Source: Micromonospora sp. DSM 45708
GTDB taxonomy: Bacteria > Actinomycetota > Actinomycetes > Mycobacteriales > Micromonosporaceae
Direction: 5' to 3'
Length of the DNA: 64,000 bases
Assembly (NCBI RefSeq): GCF_039566955.1
Contig: NZ_CP154796.1
Span: 4,526,001 to 4,590,000 of the forward strand
A program made the translations under genes and the position numbers. The notes under the pieces are model-generated. The model did not search any database. It saw only the letters and a list, made by a program, of their open reading frames with translations, and had not been told where the DNA came from. Every line of letters begins with the position of its first letter. The first letter of the stretch is position 1. Below are positions 17,446-27,308 of this stretch, piece after piece.

Positions 17446-18699
17446 TCAGCAGCCGATCCGGCTGGACCCGACCGCGACGTCGTCGTACCAGAGCGTGTCG
17501 GATCCGCCGCCGTAGCTCTCCCAGCCCAGCTTCAGGTCGGTGAGCTGGGGCCGCCAGGTGCGGTTGTACCACTGGCCGTCGATGTCGTGCGTCGGGACGC
17601 CGTCCGCGGTCAGCCCGGGCACGGCGGCGCCGTCCAGCCAGGTACGGAGTTGACCGGCGGAGCCGTCCACCATGAACTCCAGGCAGGCCCACCGGTTGGT
17701 GGGCAGCGGCAGGCTCTGCGCCACCCCGGCCGGGCTCTGTTCGGGCAGCGTGGCGTCGTCCGAGGCGCGGTTCCACTGCATGGCGCCGTTCTGGCCGCCC
17801 ATCCGCAGGTCCTTGTTGCCGTCGGCGGCGTCGGTCATCGCCATCATCGTGGTGTGGTCGGTGGGCTGGGCGGTGGTGTGCCGCACCCAGATCCGGCCGT
17901 ACCGGACGCTGCCGAGGCTGCCGAGGTTCTTCGTGGACCGGATGAACACGTGGTTGCAGTAGCCGGCGGCGCCGTTGATCCGGACCGCCCGGCTGCCGCT
18001 GTGCGCGGTGGTCGTGTCGACGGTGGCCGTGCCGGCGCCGGCGCAGTCCGGGTTCACCACGGTCCAGTCGCCGGACGGCGTCGAGCCGGTCTGGTTCTCG
18101 AAGCCGTCGCAGAGCGCCGCGCCGGCGCACCCGACCGGCGGCGGCGCGGTGGTCGGCGGCGGCGCGGTGGTGGGCGGCGCGGACGTGGGCGGCGCGGTGG
18201 TGGGCGGCGCGGTGGTGGGCGGCGCGGTGGTGGGCGGCGCGGTGGTCGGCACCGTCGTGGTGGGCGCGCCGGTCGGCCCGGCGCCGTTGCACGGCACACC
18301 GTTCAGGCTGAACCCGGTCGGCGCGCCGCCGCCGGCGGAGAACGTGCCCTGCACGCCGAACTCGGTGGAGCCGCCGGCCGGGATGCTGCCGTTGTACGAC
18401 ACGTTGCGGGCGGTCACCGTCGATCCGGACTGGGTGACCGTGGCGTTCCAGCCGTTCGTGACGCGCTGGTCGCCGGGGTACGTCCAGGTGACCGTCCAGC
18501 CGGAGACGGCGGTGTCGCCGGGGGAAACCTTGATGTTGGCGGTAAACCCGCCGGACCACTGGTTGGGCGTGTAGTCGACCCGGCAGCCCTGGGCGGCTGC
18601 GGCCGGACCGGCGAGCAGAGCCGTCCCGGTCGCGGCCACGGCGGCCAGCGCGGCGACGGTCGCCAGGATCGGGGCGGGGCGGGCGCGGAGAATCGTCAT
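17446..18699 (-). CDS. Secreted CBM2 protein with Cip1-like domain
   Basis: 417 residues. ATG 18699 is preferred over ATG 18717 because AGAAGGA sits six bases before it. After a signal peptide (LLAGPAAAAQG) comes a CBM2 cellulose-binding domain (GCRVDYTPNQWSGGF to SLNGVPC), then a TTAPP repeat linker, then a 225-residue domain. That domain carries LCDGFENQTG, AGYCNHVFIRSTKNLG, LRMGGQNGAMQWNRASDDATLPEQSP and LWYDDVAVGSSRIGC, closely matching the Trichoderma reesei Cip1 pattern as I remember it. Fungal Cip1 is a cellulose-induced secreted protein with a beta-jelly-roll fold, and glucuronan lyase activity has been reported for relatives. Confidence 0.85.
   Translation of the reverse strand: MTILRARPAPILATVAALAAVAATGTALLAGPAAAAQGCRVDYTPNQWSGGFTANIKVSPGDTAVSGWTVTWTYPGDQRVTNGWNATVTQSGSTVTARNVSYNGSIPAGGSTEFGVQGTFSAGGGAPTGFSLNGVPCNGAGPTGAPTTTVPTTAPPTTAPPTTAPPTTAPPTSAPPTTAPPPTTAPPPVGCAGAALCDGFENQTGSTPSGDWTVVNPDCAGAGTATVDTTTAHSGSRAVRINGAAGYCNHVFIRSTKNLGSLGSVRYGRIWVRHTTAQPTDHTTMMAMTDAADGNKDLRMGGQNGAMQWNRASDDATLPEQSPAGVAQSLPLPTNRWACLEFMVDGSAGQLRTWLDGAAVPGLTADGVPTHDIDGQWYNRTWRPQLTDLKLGWESYGGGSDTLWYDDVAVGSSRIGC
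18170..18260 (-). repeat. Tandem 15-base repeats encoding the TTAPP linker
   Basis: Four to five near-identical 15-base units (plus strand GGTGGTGGGCGGCGC) encode the Thr/Pro linker between CBM2 and the Cip1-like domain. One unit has a Ser codon change. Copy number could vary between strains without shifting the frame. Confidence 0.8.
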
Positions 18700-18902
18700 G
18701 GAGGGTCCTTCTGCCATCGAGCTGGGCGGAGGCGACGCGGCGGCGCGCGTCCCGGACGGACGCGGCGCGGCAACGTGCCCTGGATGTGGCGCGGCGGTGC
18801 GCCACGGCGACCGGTCGGCGCGTACGACCGACGTGCCCGGCTCGGGGTGGAGCTGTCAGCCGCCGACGGCCCGGTCGGAGGACCTCGGCGGCGCCCGCCC
18901 CC

Positions 18903-18931
18903 AATCTATTGACAGATCCCTATTCAATCAA
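18903..18931 (-). promoter_or_regulatory. Candidate promoter of the Cip1-like gene
   Basis: On the minus strand TTGATT (18931-18926) and TAGATT (18908-18903) are separated by 17 bases, a good vegetative sigma-factor spacing in an unusually AT-rich patch. This would leave a leader of roughly 200 bases before the start codon. Confidence 0.4.
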
Positions 18932-18997
18932 GCGTCGATGGTCCACCCTCCGGACAGCTGATCGACAACGGGCAGCACATCGCAGACCATCTATCCC

Positions 18998-20779
18998 ATG
19001 GAAGCCCCGTCCACCGACGCTCGGGACAGCACCGAGAGCGTGCCCCCCGAACAGCCCCCAGCCGACCCGCCGCCGAGCCGGCCCCGATGGCGCCGCGCCC
19101 GTCCCGAATGGATCCTCGCGGCGCTGGCCAGCCTGCTGGTGTCGGTGGCGCTCACCTGGCCGACGCTGCGGCACCCGGCGAGCACGATCCCCGGTGACCT
19201 CGGCGACCCGACGTTGCAGGCGTGGCAGGTGGCCTGGGCGGGGCACGCGCTGCTGAGCAGCCCGCTCGACCTCTGGCACTCGAACACGTTCTACCCCGAG
19301 CGGTACACGTACGCCTACAGCGACACGCTGCTCGGATACGCCCCGGTCGGGATGCTCGGCGGCGGCTTCGAGGCGGCCGTGATCCGGTACAACGTGCTCT
19401 ACGTGCTGCTGCACGCGCTGGCGTGCCTCGGGGCGTACGCGCTGGCCCGCCAGCTCGGCGCGAACCGGTGGGGCGGGGCGGTCGCCGGGATCGCCTGGGC
19501 GTTCGGGCCCTGGCGACTCGCGCACTCCGGGCACCTGAACATCCTGTCCAGCGGCGGCATCGCGCTGTCCCTGGCGATGCTGGCCCGGGGCCACGGATGG
19601 TCGCTGCGCCACGGCTACCGGCCGGAGCGACGGCAGCCCGGCTCAGTGTTCGCCGGGTGGCTCGTCGCCGCCTGGCAGGTCAGCCTCGGCTTCGGCATCG
19701 GCCTGCCGCTGGTGTACTTCCTGCTGGCCGCCGTGCTGGTGGCGGCCGGCTGCTACGGCTGGTCCTGGTGGCGCCGGCGGGAACGCCCACCGTTCGGCCG
19801 GCGGTTGCTGCTCGCGGACCTGGCCGGTGGCGCCGTGTTCGGCGCGGTGACGCTGCTGCTCGGCCTGGTCTTCCTGCGCGTCGTCGACCTCAACCCGCAG
19901 GCCCAACGCACGTTGGACTGGACGAAGATGTTCTCCCCGCCGCTGATGGGGTTCCTCACCGCGCCGGCGGACTCGTGGCTGTGGGGCGAGCGGCACGCCG
20001 CCGCACGCGAGCAGCTCTCCTGGCCACCGGAGATGGCGCTGCTGCCGGGCATGACGCTGATCGGGCTGGCCGCGGCGGGGCTGATCGTCTCCGCGTACCC
20101 GCTCCGGCGCCGGGTCGCGCTGGGGGTGGGCGTGCTCGGCACGGTGCTGCTCGGGTTGGGCGCCACGCTCGGCGGGGACGGCGATCCCGGCTACCTGACG
20201 CTGTCCACGCACCTGCCGGGCTGGGACGCGTTGCGGACCCCGGGTCGGATGATGCACTGGACCAGCCTGCTGCTGGCGCTGCTGGCCGCCGGGCTGGTGA
20301 CCGCGCTGGCCGAGTCGCCGGGACGATCCACGGGCCGTCTCCGGTCCCGGGTGCTCATGCCGCTGCTCCTGCTGGTGCCGCTGACCCTGGTCGTCGTGGA
20401 GGGCGTCAACACCACGCCCCACCCGGTGGTGCCCCGACCGCCGGCGGCGCTGCGGGCGGCCCCGGAGCCGATCCTGGTGCTGCCGGCCGGCGGCGTGGGC
20501 GACCTGACGTACATGCTGTGGACGACCGACGGCTTCCCCCGGGTGACGAACGGGCTGGCCGGCTTCGAGCCGGTCAGCCAGGCACAGACCAAGGCGGCGA
20601 TCGCGTCGTTCCCCGACCCGGGCAGCGTGGCGTACCTGCGCGGAATCGGCGTGCGGTCGGTCGTGGCCGTGCCGAGCCGCGCCGCCGGCACACCGTGGGA
20701 GGGCATCGAGGCCCGGCCGGTCGACGGGCTCGGCATCACCCGGGAGGATCTCGATGGCACGCTTGTCTACCACCTCTGA
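18998..20779 (+). CDS. Polytopic membrane protein, GT-C glycosyltransferase-like
   Basis: A 593-residue protein with a Pro-rich cytosolic N-terminus, about ten membrane helices and a soluble C-terminal part from about residue 490. The first outside loop has IPGDLGDPTLQAWQVAWAGHALL and NTFYPERYTYAYSDTLLG, a pattern found in bacterial GT-C-like proteins in which a loop Asp helps bind the lipid-phosphate sugar donor. Sixteen bases downstream lies a polyprenyl-phosphate sugar synthase, so the two probably make and use a lipid-linked sugar for glycosylation outside the membrane. The acceptor is unknown. Confidence 0.7.
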   Translation: MEAPSTDARDSTESVPPEQPPADPPPSRPRWRRARPEWILAALASLLVSVALTWPTLRHPASTIPGDLGDPTLQAWQVAWAGHALLSSPLDLWHSNTFYPERYTYAYSDTLLGYAPVGMLGGGFEAAVIRYNVLYVLLHALACLGAYALARQLGANRWGGAVAGIAWAFGPWRLAHSGHLNILSSGGIALSLAMLARGHGWSLRHGYRPERRQPGSVFAGWLVAAWQVSLGFGIGLPLVYFLLAAVLVAAGCYGWSWWRRRERPPFGRRLLLADLAGGAVFGAVTLLLGLVFLRVVDLNPQAQRTLDWTKMFSPPLMGFLTAPADSWLWGERHAAAREQLSWPPEMALLPGMTLIGLAAAGLIVSAYPLRRRVALGVGVLGTVLLGLGATLGGDGDPGYLTLSTHLPGWDALRTPGRMMHWTSLLLALLAAGLVTALAESPGRSTGRLRSRVLMPLLLLVPLTLVVVEGVNTTPHPVVPRPPAALRAAPEPILVLPAGGVGDLTYMLWTTDGFPRVTNGLAGFEPVSQAQTKAAIASFPDPGSVAYLRGIGVRSVVAVPSRAAGTPWEGIEARPVDGLGITREDLDGTLVYHL

Positions 20780-20794
20780 GCGGGGCGGGGCGAG

Positions 20795-21754
20795 GTGACG
20801 CACGTGCGGCTGTCCGTGGTGGTGCCCTGCTTCAACGAGGAAGCGTCGGTGGAGCGGTTGCACGGGACCGTGCGCGCCGCGCTCGCCGAGCTGCCCGACG
20901 TGGACGTCGAGGTGGTCTACGTCGACGACGGCAGCACCGACGGTACCCTCGCGGCGCTGCGCCGGCTCGCCGCCGCCGACGCCGACGTCCGCTACACGTC
21001 CCTGAGCCGCAACTTCGGCAAGGAGGCGGCGATGCTCGCCGGGCTGCGGCGCACGACCGGCGACGCGGTCGTGATCATGGACGCTGACCTGCAACACCCG
21101 CCGCGACTGCTGCCCGAGATGGTGGCGCTCTACCGTCAGGGCTTCGACCAGGTGATCGCCCGCCGGGACCGGCGTGGTGACCGCTTCGTCCGGACGCTCG
21201 CCTCCCGGTCGTTCTACCGGGCCATCAACTGGTGGATCGACGTACGCCTGCTGGACGGCGCCGGCGACTTCCGCCTGCTGTCCCGGCTCGCGGTGAACGC
21301 GATCCTGACCATGCCGGAGTACAACCGGTTCTCCAAGGGCCTGTTCTCCTGGATCGGCTTCCGGACCGCGGTGGTGGCCCACCGCAACGAGATCCGGCAG
21401 GCGGGGCGGAGCCGGTGGACGTTCGGCAAGCTCTTCAACTACGCGTTCGACGGCCTGCTGTCGTTCAACAACCGACCGCTGCGTCTCGCGATCTACGGCG
21501 GCCTGTTCCTCACCCTGATCGCGGTCGCCTACATGGCCTGGGTGGTCGCGGACGCCGTCGAGAAGGGCATCGACGTCCCCGGCTACACCACCATCATCGT
21601 CAGCGTGATCGGGCTCGGCGGCATCCAGATGATGCTCCTCGGGGTGATCGGGGAGTACATCGGCCGGATCTACTACGAGACCAAGCGCCGGCCGCACTAC
21701 CTGGTGCAGGAGACCGAGCACCCGACCGGCCCGGGCGGGCGCCCCGGGACGTGA
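20795..21754 (+). CDS. GT2 polyprenyl-phosphate glycosyltransferase (DPM1/GtrB-like)
   Basis: A 319-residue enzyme that transfers a sugar from a nucleotide to polyprenyl phosphate. The GT-A domain shows VVPCFNEEASV, YVDDGSTDGT, SRNFGKEAAMLAGL and the DADLQHPP metal-binding motif, followed by ...GAGDFRLLSR. Two C-terminal membrane helices (LRLAIYGGLFLTLIAVAYMAW and IGLGGIQMMLLGVIGEYIG) are those of GtrB-type enzymes. GTG 20795 or GTG 20804 may be the start. The partner is the GT-C-like membrane protein upstream. Confidence 0.92.
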   Translation: MTHVRLSVVVPCFNEEASVERLHGTVRAALAELPDVDVEVVYVDDGSTDGTLAALRRLAAADADVRYTSLSRNFGKEAAMLAGLRRTTGDAVVIMDADLQHPPRLLPEMVALYRQGFDQVIARRDRRGDRFVRTLASRSFYRAINWWIDVRLLDGAGDFRLLSRLAVNAILTMPEYNRFSKGLFSWIGFRTAVVAHRNEIRQAGRSRWTFGKLFNYAFDGLLSFNNRPLRLAIYGGLFLTLIAVAYMAWVVADAVEKGIDVPGYTTIIVSVIGLGGIQMMLLGVIGEYIGRIYYETKRRPHYLVQETEHPTGPGGRPGT

Positions 21755-21837
21755 CCGCGCTCTTCGGACGGGTCGGACCGACATCCTGAGTACGCCGACT
21801 CATGCCCGCCACATCGACCTCGGCCACGCTGGAGCGC

Positions 21838-22269
21838 ATGACGTCTGCCACCACCACCGCTCGCCGGGGCGGCCCGGTCGTCGGACTGCTCGTCGCGCTC
21901 TGGGCCTGCGGGCTGATCGCGACGGCCGCCTGGTGGGTGGGCATCGGCCTGCGACAGTGGTCGGTCAGCTACGGCGACGCCACGGGTGAGGTCGCGGACC
22001 TACGACGCCGGGCGACCCTGGCCCTGCTGACCTTCGTGCTGGTGGCGGTCGCCGGGCCCGTTCTCATCGCGCTCGTGGCGTACCACCTGCGCCTGGTCCG
22101 CACCGCGATCGCCTTCCTGGTGCTGGCCGTCGGGCTCACCGTCCCCGCCCTGCCGATCGCCGTGCACGCCGGCCGGGACCTCGACCCGGCGCCGGCACCG
22201 ACCACGCCCGGCCCTCCGGGCCACTGCGTGGAGCACAGCGGTGGCGACACCCGCTGCCCGGGCGGTTGA
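21838..22269 (+). CDS. Small membrane protein of unknown function
   Basis: About 143 residues from ATG 21838, which follows GGAG closely; an in-frame ATG at 21802 would add 12 residues but lacks a ribosome site. There are three to four hydrophobic segments: VVGLLVALWACGLIATAAWWVG, a long stretch LALLTFVLVAVAGPVLIALVAY, and FLVLAVGLTVPALPIAV. It ends with a Pro-rich tail and a CVEH...RCPGG cysteine pair. Nothing in the sequence points to a family. It follows the GT2 gene by 83 bases. Confidence 0.6.
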   Translation: MTSATTTARRGGPVVGLLVALWACGLIATAAWWVGIGLRQWSVSYGDATGEVADLRRRATLALLTFVLVAVAGPVLIALVAYHLRLVRTAIAFLVLAVGLTVPALPIAVHAGRDLDPAPAPTTPGPPGHCVEHSGGDTRCPGG

Positions 22270-22332
22270 CCGCCCTCCCGGCAACCGTCAACGCATCCAG
22301 GAATCTCGATCTATCGAAGTGGGTAGAGGCGT

Positions 22333-22357
22333 GGTCCCGGACGGTGCGTCCGGGACC
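22333..22357 (+). promoter_or_regulatory. Perfect 11-base hairpin just upstream of ribosome site
   Basis: GGTCCCGGACG and CGTCCGGGACC pair around a three-base loop GTG, ending only four bases before the CGGAGG ribosome site of the SGNH protein gene. It could terminate the upstream transcript, but its closeness to the ribosome site allows a role in translation control. Confidence 0.55.
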
Positions 22358-22370
22358 GATCGGAGGTTCG

Positions 22371-24200
22371 ATGCGCAGACACCGCAGGCTCCTGCTGCCG
22401 GCCGCAACCGTCGTGATCACCCTGGGTACGGGGCTCCTGCCCGCCCTGGCCCAACCGGCTGTGGACCCCGCACCGGCCGACACCGTCGACGAGCGCACCT
22501 GCATCCGCCACATCGAGGGGGTGGACTGGTTCTTCGATCCGTGCGTCGCACCGGACGAGCCGTTGCCACCCGACGTGCTGACCGGCATCGAGGAGGACCG
22601 GCAGGCCCGCTGCGGGCCGACCGGGTCGCCCTCGACGACGCCACCCGCGGTCACCCTCACGACGACGACGCCGTCGGCTCCCTCGACCACGACCGCCGCC
22701 CCGACCGGCATCCCGACCTCCAGCGGCAGCGCGGGTCCGAGCCCGAGTGGATCGGCCGGCCCGTCCGCCTCGGTGCCGTCGAGTCCGTGCCCGGTCACGC
22801 CGAGCCCCACCCTCCCGACGTCCACGCCGCCGACGTCGCCCGGCACCACCACGTCCGCCACGCCACCACCGGCCACCACCGCGCCACCCGGCACGGTTCC
22901 GCCCAGCGCCACCGTGCCGCCCGGCACCACCGCGCCACCGACCACCACCGCTCCGCCCGGCACCGCTGCGCCCAGCGCCACGGTGCCGCCCTCGGGCAGT
23001 CCGTCACCGACCGCCGGCGGGTGCGCGGCGCCCGGCGGCCCCGCGCCGGCCGACAGCCGCCTCTCCGAAGCGGAGAAGGACCGGCTCTGCCCACCGAACC
23101 GGAATCCGGCCGCGCCCGTGGTGCTGGTGGCGACCGGTGACTCCGTCACCTCGGCGCACATCCAGGTGAAGAACCACCACGAACCCAGGAAGTGCGCCGT
23201 CAACCAGAACACCAGGGCCGACCAGCGGGGCCTGCCCGGCAACGACATGACGTCGAGCTACGCGGGCAGGTACGTGACCGAACTGAACCGCGACGTGGTG
23301 GAGTACTACAACTTCGCGCGTACCGGGATGGGCACCGGTGACATCCTCGGCGCGCCGGCCACCTACCCGGATGCCTGCGAGAACGTCTGGTCCCGTACGT
23401 CGCCGCCGGCAGCGCTGGCCGAGGCGGCCGTGGCCAAGGCCAAGCAGGATCGGCGCAAGGCGTACTTCGTCACCACCGGCGGGATCAACAACACCAACTG
23501 GACCCAGGTGGCCCAGGGCATCGCGATGTGCGGCATGGCCGAGCTGATGCGCACCGAGATGGTCAAGTACTTCATCCGGAACAACCTCCCGCTCAACGCC
23601 GTGATGCGCTGGTACGACACGACGGGCAAGCAGATCGCCCGGGATGACGTGATCAAGGGCGGGGCGTGCCAGGTGGTGCTCCAGGAGAACGTCAACGCCG
23701 GCAACGAGAAGGAGGTCACCGTCGACCGGCTCCGGTTCACGGTGCCCGCCTTCGACGGCCCGGCCAACTACGCGAAGATCACCGCGGACGCCAACGCGAT
23801 CACGACCCGGATGGTCCGCGCCGGGGCGGACAAGGTGGTCTGGATGGGCTACTACGACATCACGCCGGCGAAGGTGGCCCTGGGGGCGTTCGCCCAGACG
23901 TACGTGCAGAACACGAAGCTGCCCGACCCGGTCAAGGGCGCACTGCCGAACATCCCCGACGTCGAGGTGGACCTCGTCACGCAGCCGGCGTGGAAGACAC
24001 AGGTCCAGGCCTGGACGAAGGACGTCAACAACGCCATCCGGGCGAGCATCCTGCCCGCCGACCCGATCGTCCGCTTCCAGCCGGCGCCGGCCCTCACCTC
24101 CGACAAGATCCAGAAGACGTTGATCGGCGGATGCCCGCACCCCAACCTGACCGGGCACGACGAACTGGCCAAGGCACTGGACGCCGCGATCAAGGCGTAG
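22371..24200 (+). CDS. Large secreted SGNH-hydrolase-like protein with Thr/Pro-rich spacer
   Basis: 609 residues, ATG 22371 with GGAGG. A signal peptide (LPALAQPAVD) is followed by a short cysteine-containing N-terminal module, a spacer of about 140 residues made of Pro, Thr and Ser, and a C-terminal domain from about residue 245. That domain begins LVATGDSVTSAH (block I Ser), continues with NFARTGMGTGD (Gly block), TTGGINNTNW (Asn block) and ends CPHPNLTGHDELAKAL, giving the DxxH-like block V His. These are SGNH/GDSL hydrolase features, with a large insertion between blocks III and V. It is probably a cell-surface esterase of unknown substrate. Confidence 0.75.
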   Translation: MRRHRRLLLPAATVVITLGTGLLPALAQPAVDPAPADTVDERTCIRHIEGVDWFFDPCVAPDEPLPPDVLTGIEEDRQARCGPTGSPSTTPPAVTLTTTTPSAPSTTTAAPTGIPTSSGSAGPSPSGSAGPSASVPSSPCPVTPSPTLPTSTPPTSPGTTTSATPPPATTAPPGTVPPSATVPPGTTAPPTTTAPPGTAAPSATVPPSGSPSPTAGGCAAPGGPAPADSRLSEAEKDRLCPPNRNPAAPVVLVATGDSVTSAHIQVKNHHEPRKCAVNQNTRADQRGLPGNDMTSSYAGRYVTELNRDVVEYYNFARTGMGTGDILGAPATYPDACENVWSRTSPPAALAEAAVAKAKQDRRKAYFVTTGGINNTNWTQVAQGIAMCGMAELMRTEMVKYFIRNNLPLNAVMRWYDTTGKQIARDDVIKGGACQVVLQENVNAGNEKEVTVDRLRFTVPAFDGPANYAKITADANAITTRMVRAGADKVVWMGYYDITPAKVALGAFAQTYVQNTKLPDPVKGALPNIPDVEVDLVTQPAWKTQVQAWTKDVNNAIRASILPADPIVRFQPAPALTSDKIQKTLIGGCPHPNLTGHDELAKALDAAIKA

Positions 24201-24201
24201 A

Positions 24202-24250
24202 CCATCGACCCGGGCCGGTACGCGGATCGCGTACCGGCCCGGGTCGATGG
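24202..24250. terminator. Bidirectional terminator with 22-base perfect stem
   Basis: Positions 24202-24223 pair perfectly with 24229-24250 around loop GGATC. It starts one base after the SGNH stop codon and ends 11 bases before the convergent YCII gene. Confidence 0.85.
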
Positions 24251-24261
24251 ATCGGGTCTGC

Positions 24262-24633
24262 TCAGTCGTCCTGGTGGCGGCGGAGCATCGCCTCCGTGTC
24301 CGGGTCGTAGCTGATCTCCCGCACCTCCTGCGGGCATCGGCAGGCGTCGGCGATCCGGGTCGCCCACGCCAGCCCCTCCTCGCGGGTCTCCGCGTCGACG
24401 ATCACGAACCCGCCGAGGAACCTCTCGGCCTCCGGGTCAGGGCCGTCGGTGACCGTCCCGTCCGCGGTCACGACGCTCGCCTTCTGGCGTTCGACCCCGA
24501 TGCCGAACACGTACGCACCGGCCTTCACGGCATCCTCGATCACCGCGTGCGAGGCCTTGTCCACCTCGGCCATCTCCTCGGTGGGGATGTGGTCCATCGC
24601 GCCGTCCTCGAACGAGATCAGGTACCGCTTCAT
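24262..24633 (-). CDS. YCII-related (DGPF-type) domain protein
   Basis: 123 residues from ATG 24633, which has GGGAG seven bases upstream; the longer open frame adds an implausible Gly-rich leader. The ferredoxin-like fold of the YCII/DGPF family shows in MKRYLISFEDG, the central HAVIEDAVKAGAYVFGIGVE and TVTDGPDPEAERFLGGFVIVD, the last being the family signature. In actinomycetes such genes often sit next to ECF sigma factors, but none is adjacent here. The enzymatic role is unknown. It stands alone, facing the SGNH gene. Confidence 0.88.
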   Translation of the reverse strand: MKRYLISFEDGAMDHIPTEEMAEVDKASHAVIEDAVKAGAYVFGIGVERQKASVVTADGTVTDGPDPEAERFLGGFVIVDAETREEGLAWATRIADACRCPQEVREISYDPDTEAMLRRHQDD

Positions 24634-24865
24634 GCCATGACTCCCTTGTCCCGGCGACCCTCTCCGGTCACCCCTCACCTGTCCCTACCCACGAGCGGAC
24701 CAGATATCGACGCCCGTACCGGATGAATTCTTCCCCAGATCCCCGCTTGCCGCTCCGGACCGTGGTGCCAGCACCACCGGAACGCGGGAGTCAGCACCGC
24801 CGACCCGACGACCCGGACGGCGCATCGTCTTCCCTGTCCGGCTCCAGCGACGACGGGGAGACACC

Positions 24866-25600
24866 GTGCCCACGAGGATCGACAACCGAGGTTCGACGTC
24901 CGCCACCGACGCCCCGGCCGGCCGACGCCGGCCGGGACGGCAACTGCGCTGGGTGGTGCCGCTGCTGCTGGTCGCGGTGGTGTTCGTCGGGTACGCGCTC
25001 CCGCCCTATCTGACCCTGGATCCGGGCCGGTCCCGGCTGCCGGTCCCGGCGGCCCATCCGCAGTACTACCCGCTGCTGGTGGCGCACATCGTGTTCGGCT
25101 CCGTGGCGCTGCTCGCCGGATGTCTCCAGGTGTGGCCGTGGCTACGCCGCCGCCATCCGGTCGCCCACCGGTGGACGGGCCGGGCGTACCTCTTCGGCGG
25201 GGTCTTCCCCGGCGGCGTGGCCGTGCTGGGTGTCGCGCCGCTGAGCAGCACCGGCTTCGTCTCCCAGGTCGGCAACACCATGCTGGCGGTCCTCTGGCTC
25301 GCCACCGCCGTCGCCGGATACCGGATGGCGCGGCGACGGCGGTTCGTCGCGCACCGCCGGTGGATGGTACGCAGTTTCGCGTTGACGCTGTCGATCGTGG
25401 CGAACCGGTTGTGGGTCGTCCTCTTCGTCGTGCTGCTGCTCCCCCAGGTCGACACGACCTACGGCGGGGACCAGGACGCCATGATCCGGGCCGCGGCCGG
25501 CGCGAGCGTCTGGATGAGCTGGGTGGTCAACCTGCTCGTCGCCGAGTGGTGGCTCGACCGGCGGGAAAAGGACTCGACGGGGCGACGCCCGGGCTTGTAA
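24866..25600 (+). CDS. DUF2306 family membrane protein
   Basis: 244 residues, GTG 24866 with GGAGA. Five to six membrane helices and conserved His residues in the second and third segments are visible (LLVAHIVFGSVALLAGCLQVWPWLRRRHPVAHRWTGRAYL and FVAHRRWMVRSFAL). This is the DUF2306 pattern, thought to resemble haem-binding four-helix cytochromes because of its paired His, but no activity is established. It lies upstream of the second monooxygenase, separated by a 150-base leader. Confidence 0.85.
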   Translation: MPTRIDNRGSTSATDAPAGRRRPGRQLRWVVPLLLVAVVFVGYALPPYLTLDPGRSRLPVPAAHPQYYPLLVAHIVFGSVALLAGCLQVWPWLRRRHPVAHRWTGRAYLFGGVFPGGVAVLGVAPLSSTGFVSQVGNTMLAVLWLATAVAGYRMARRRRFVAHRRWMVRSFALTLSIVANRLWVVLFVVLLLPQVDTTYGGDQDAMIRAAAGASVWMSWVVNLLVAEWWLDRREKDSTGRRPGL

Positions 25601-27172
<1,572 letters not shown>

Positions 27173-27238
27173 TCCCCGAGCGGCAACCCGGCCGGGCAGC
27201 CGCCGGCCTGACGGTCGGCCGCTCGGGCTCCGGCGTAC

Positions 27239-27275
27239 CCCGGGGACCGGACGTGACCGACGTCCGGTCCCCGGG
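27239..27275. terminator. Bidirectional hairpin terminator
   Basis: A perfect 16-base stem (27239-27254 with 27260-27275) and five-base loop between the convergent monooxygenase and multicopper oxidase genes. Confidence 0.8.
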
Positions 27276-27308
27276 CCGCCCGCGTACCGGCGATCCGTTC
27301 GGGACGGA

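Noticed and set aside
19643..21784. A 713-codon open frame opposite the GT-C-like and GT2 genes
   Set aside because: Its sequence is Arg/Gln/His-rich nonsense typical of antisense frames, while both plus-strand genes show clear motifs.
24202..24250. The 22-base inverted repeat as a mobile-element end or attachment site
   Set aside because: It is a short hairpin between convergent genes, best explained as a bidirectional terminator; no integrase or direct repeats accompany it.
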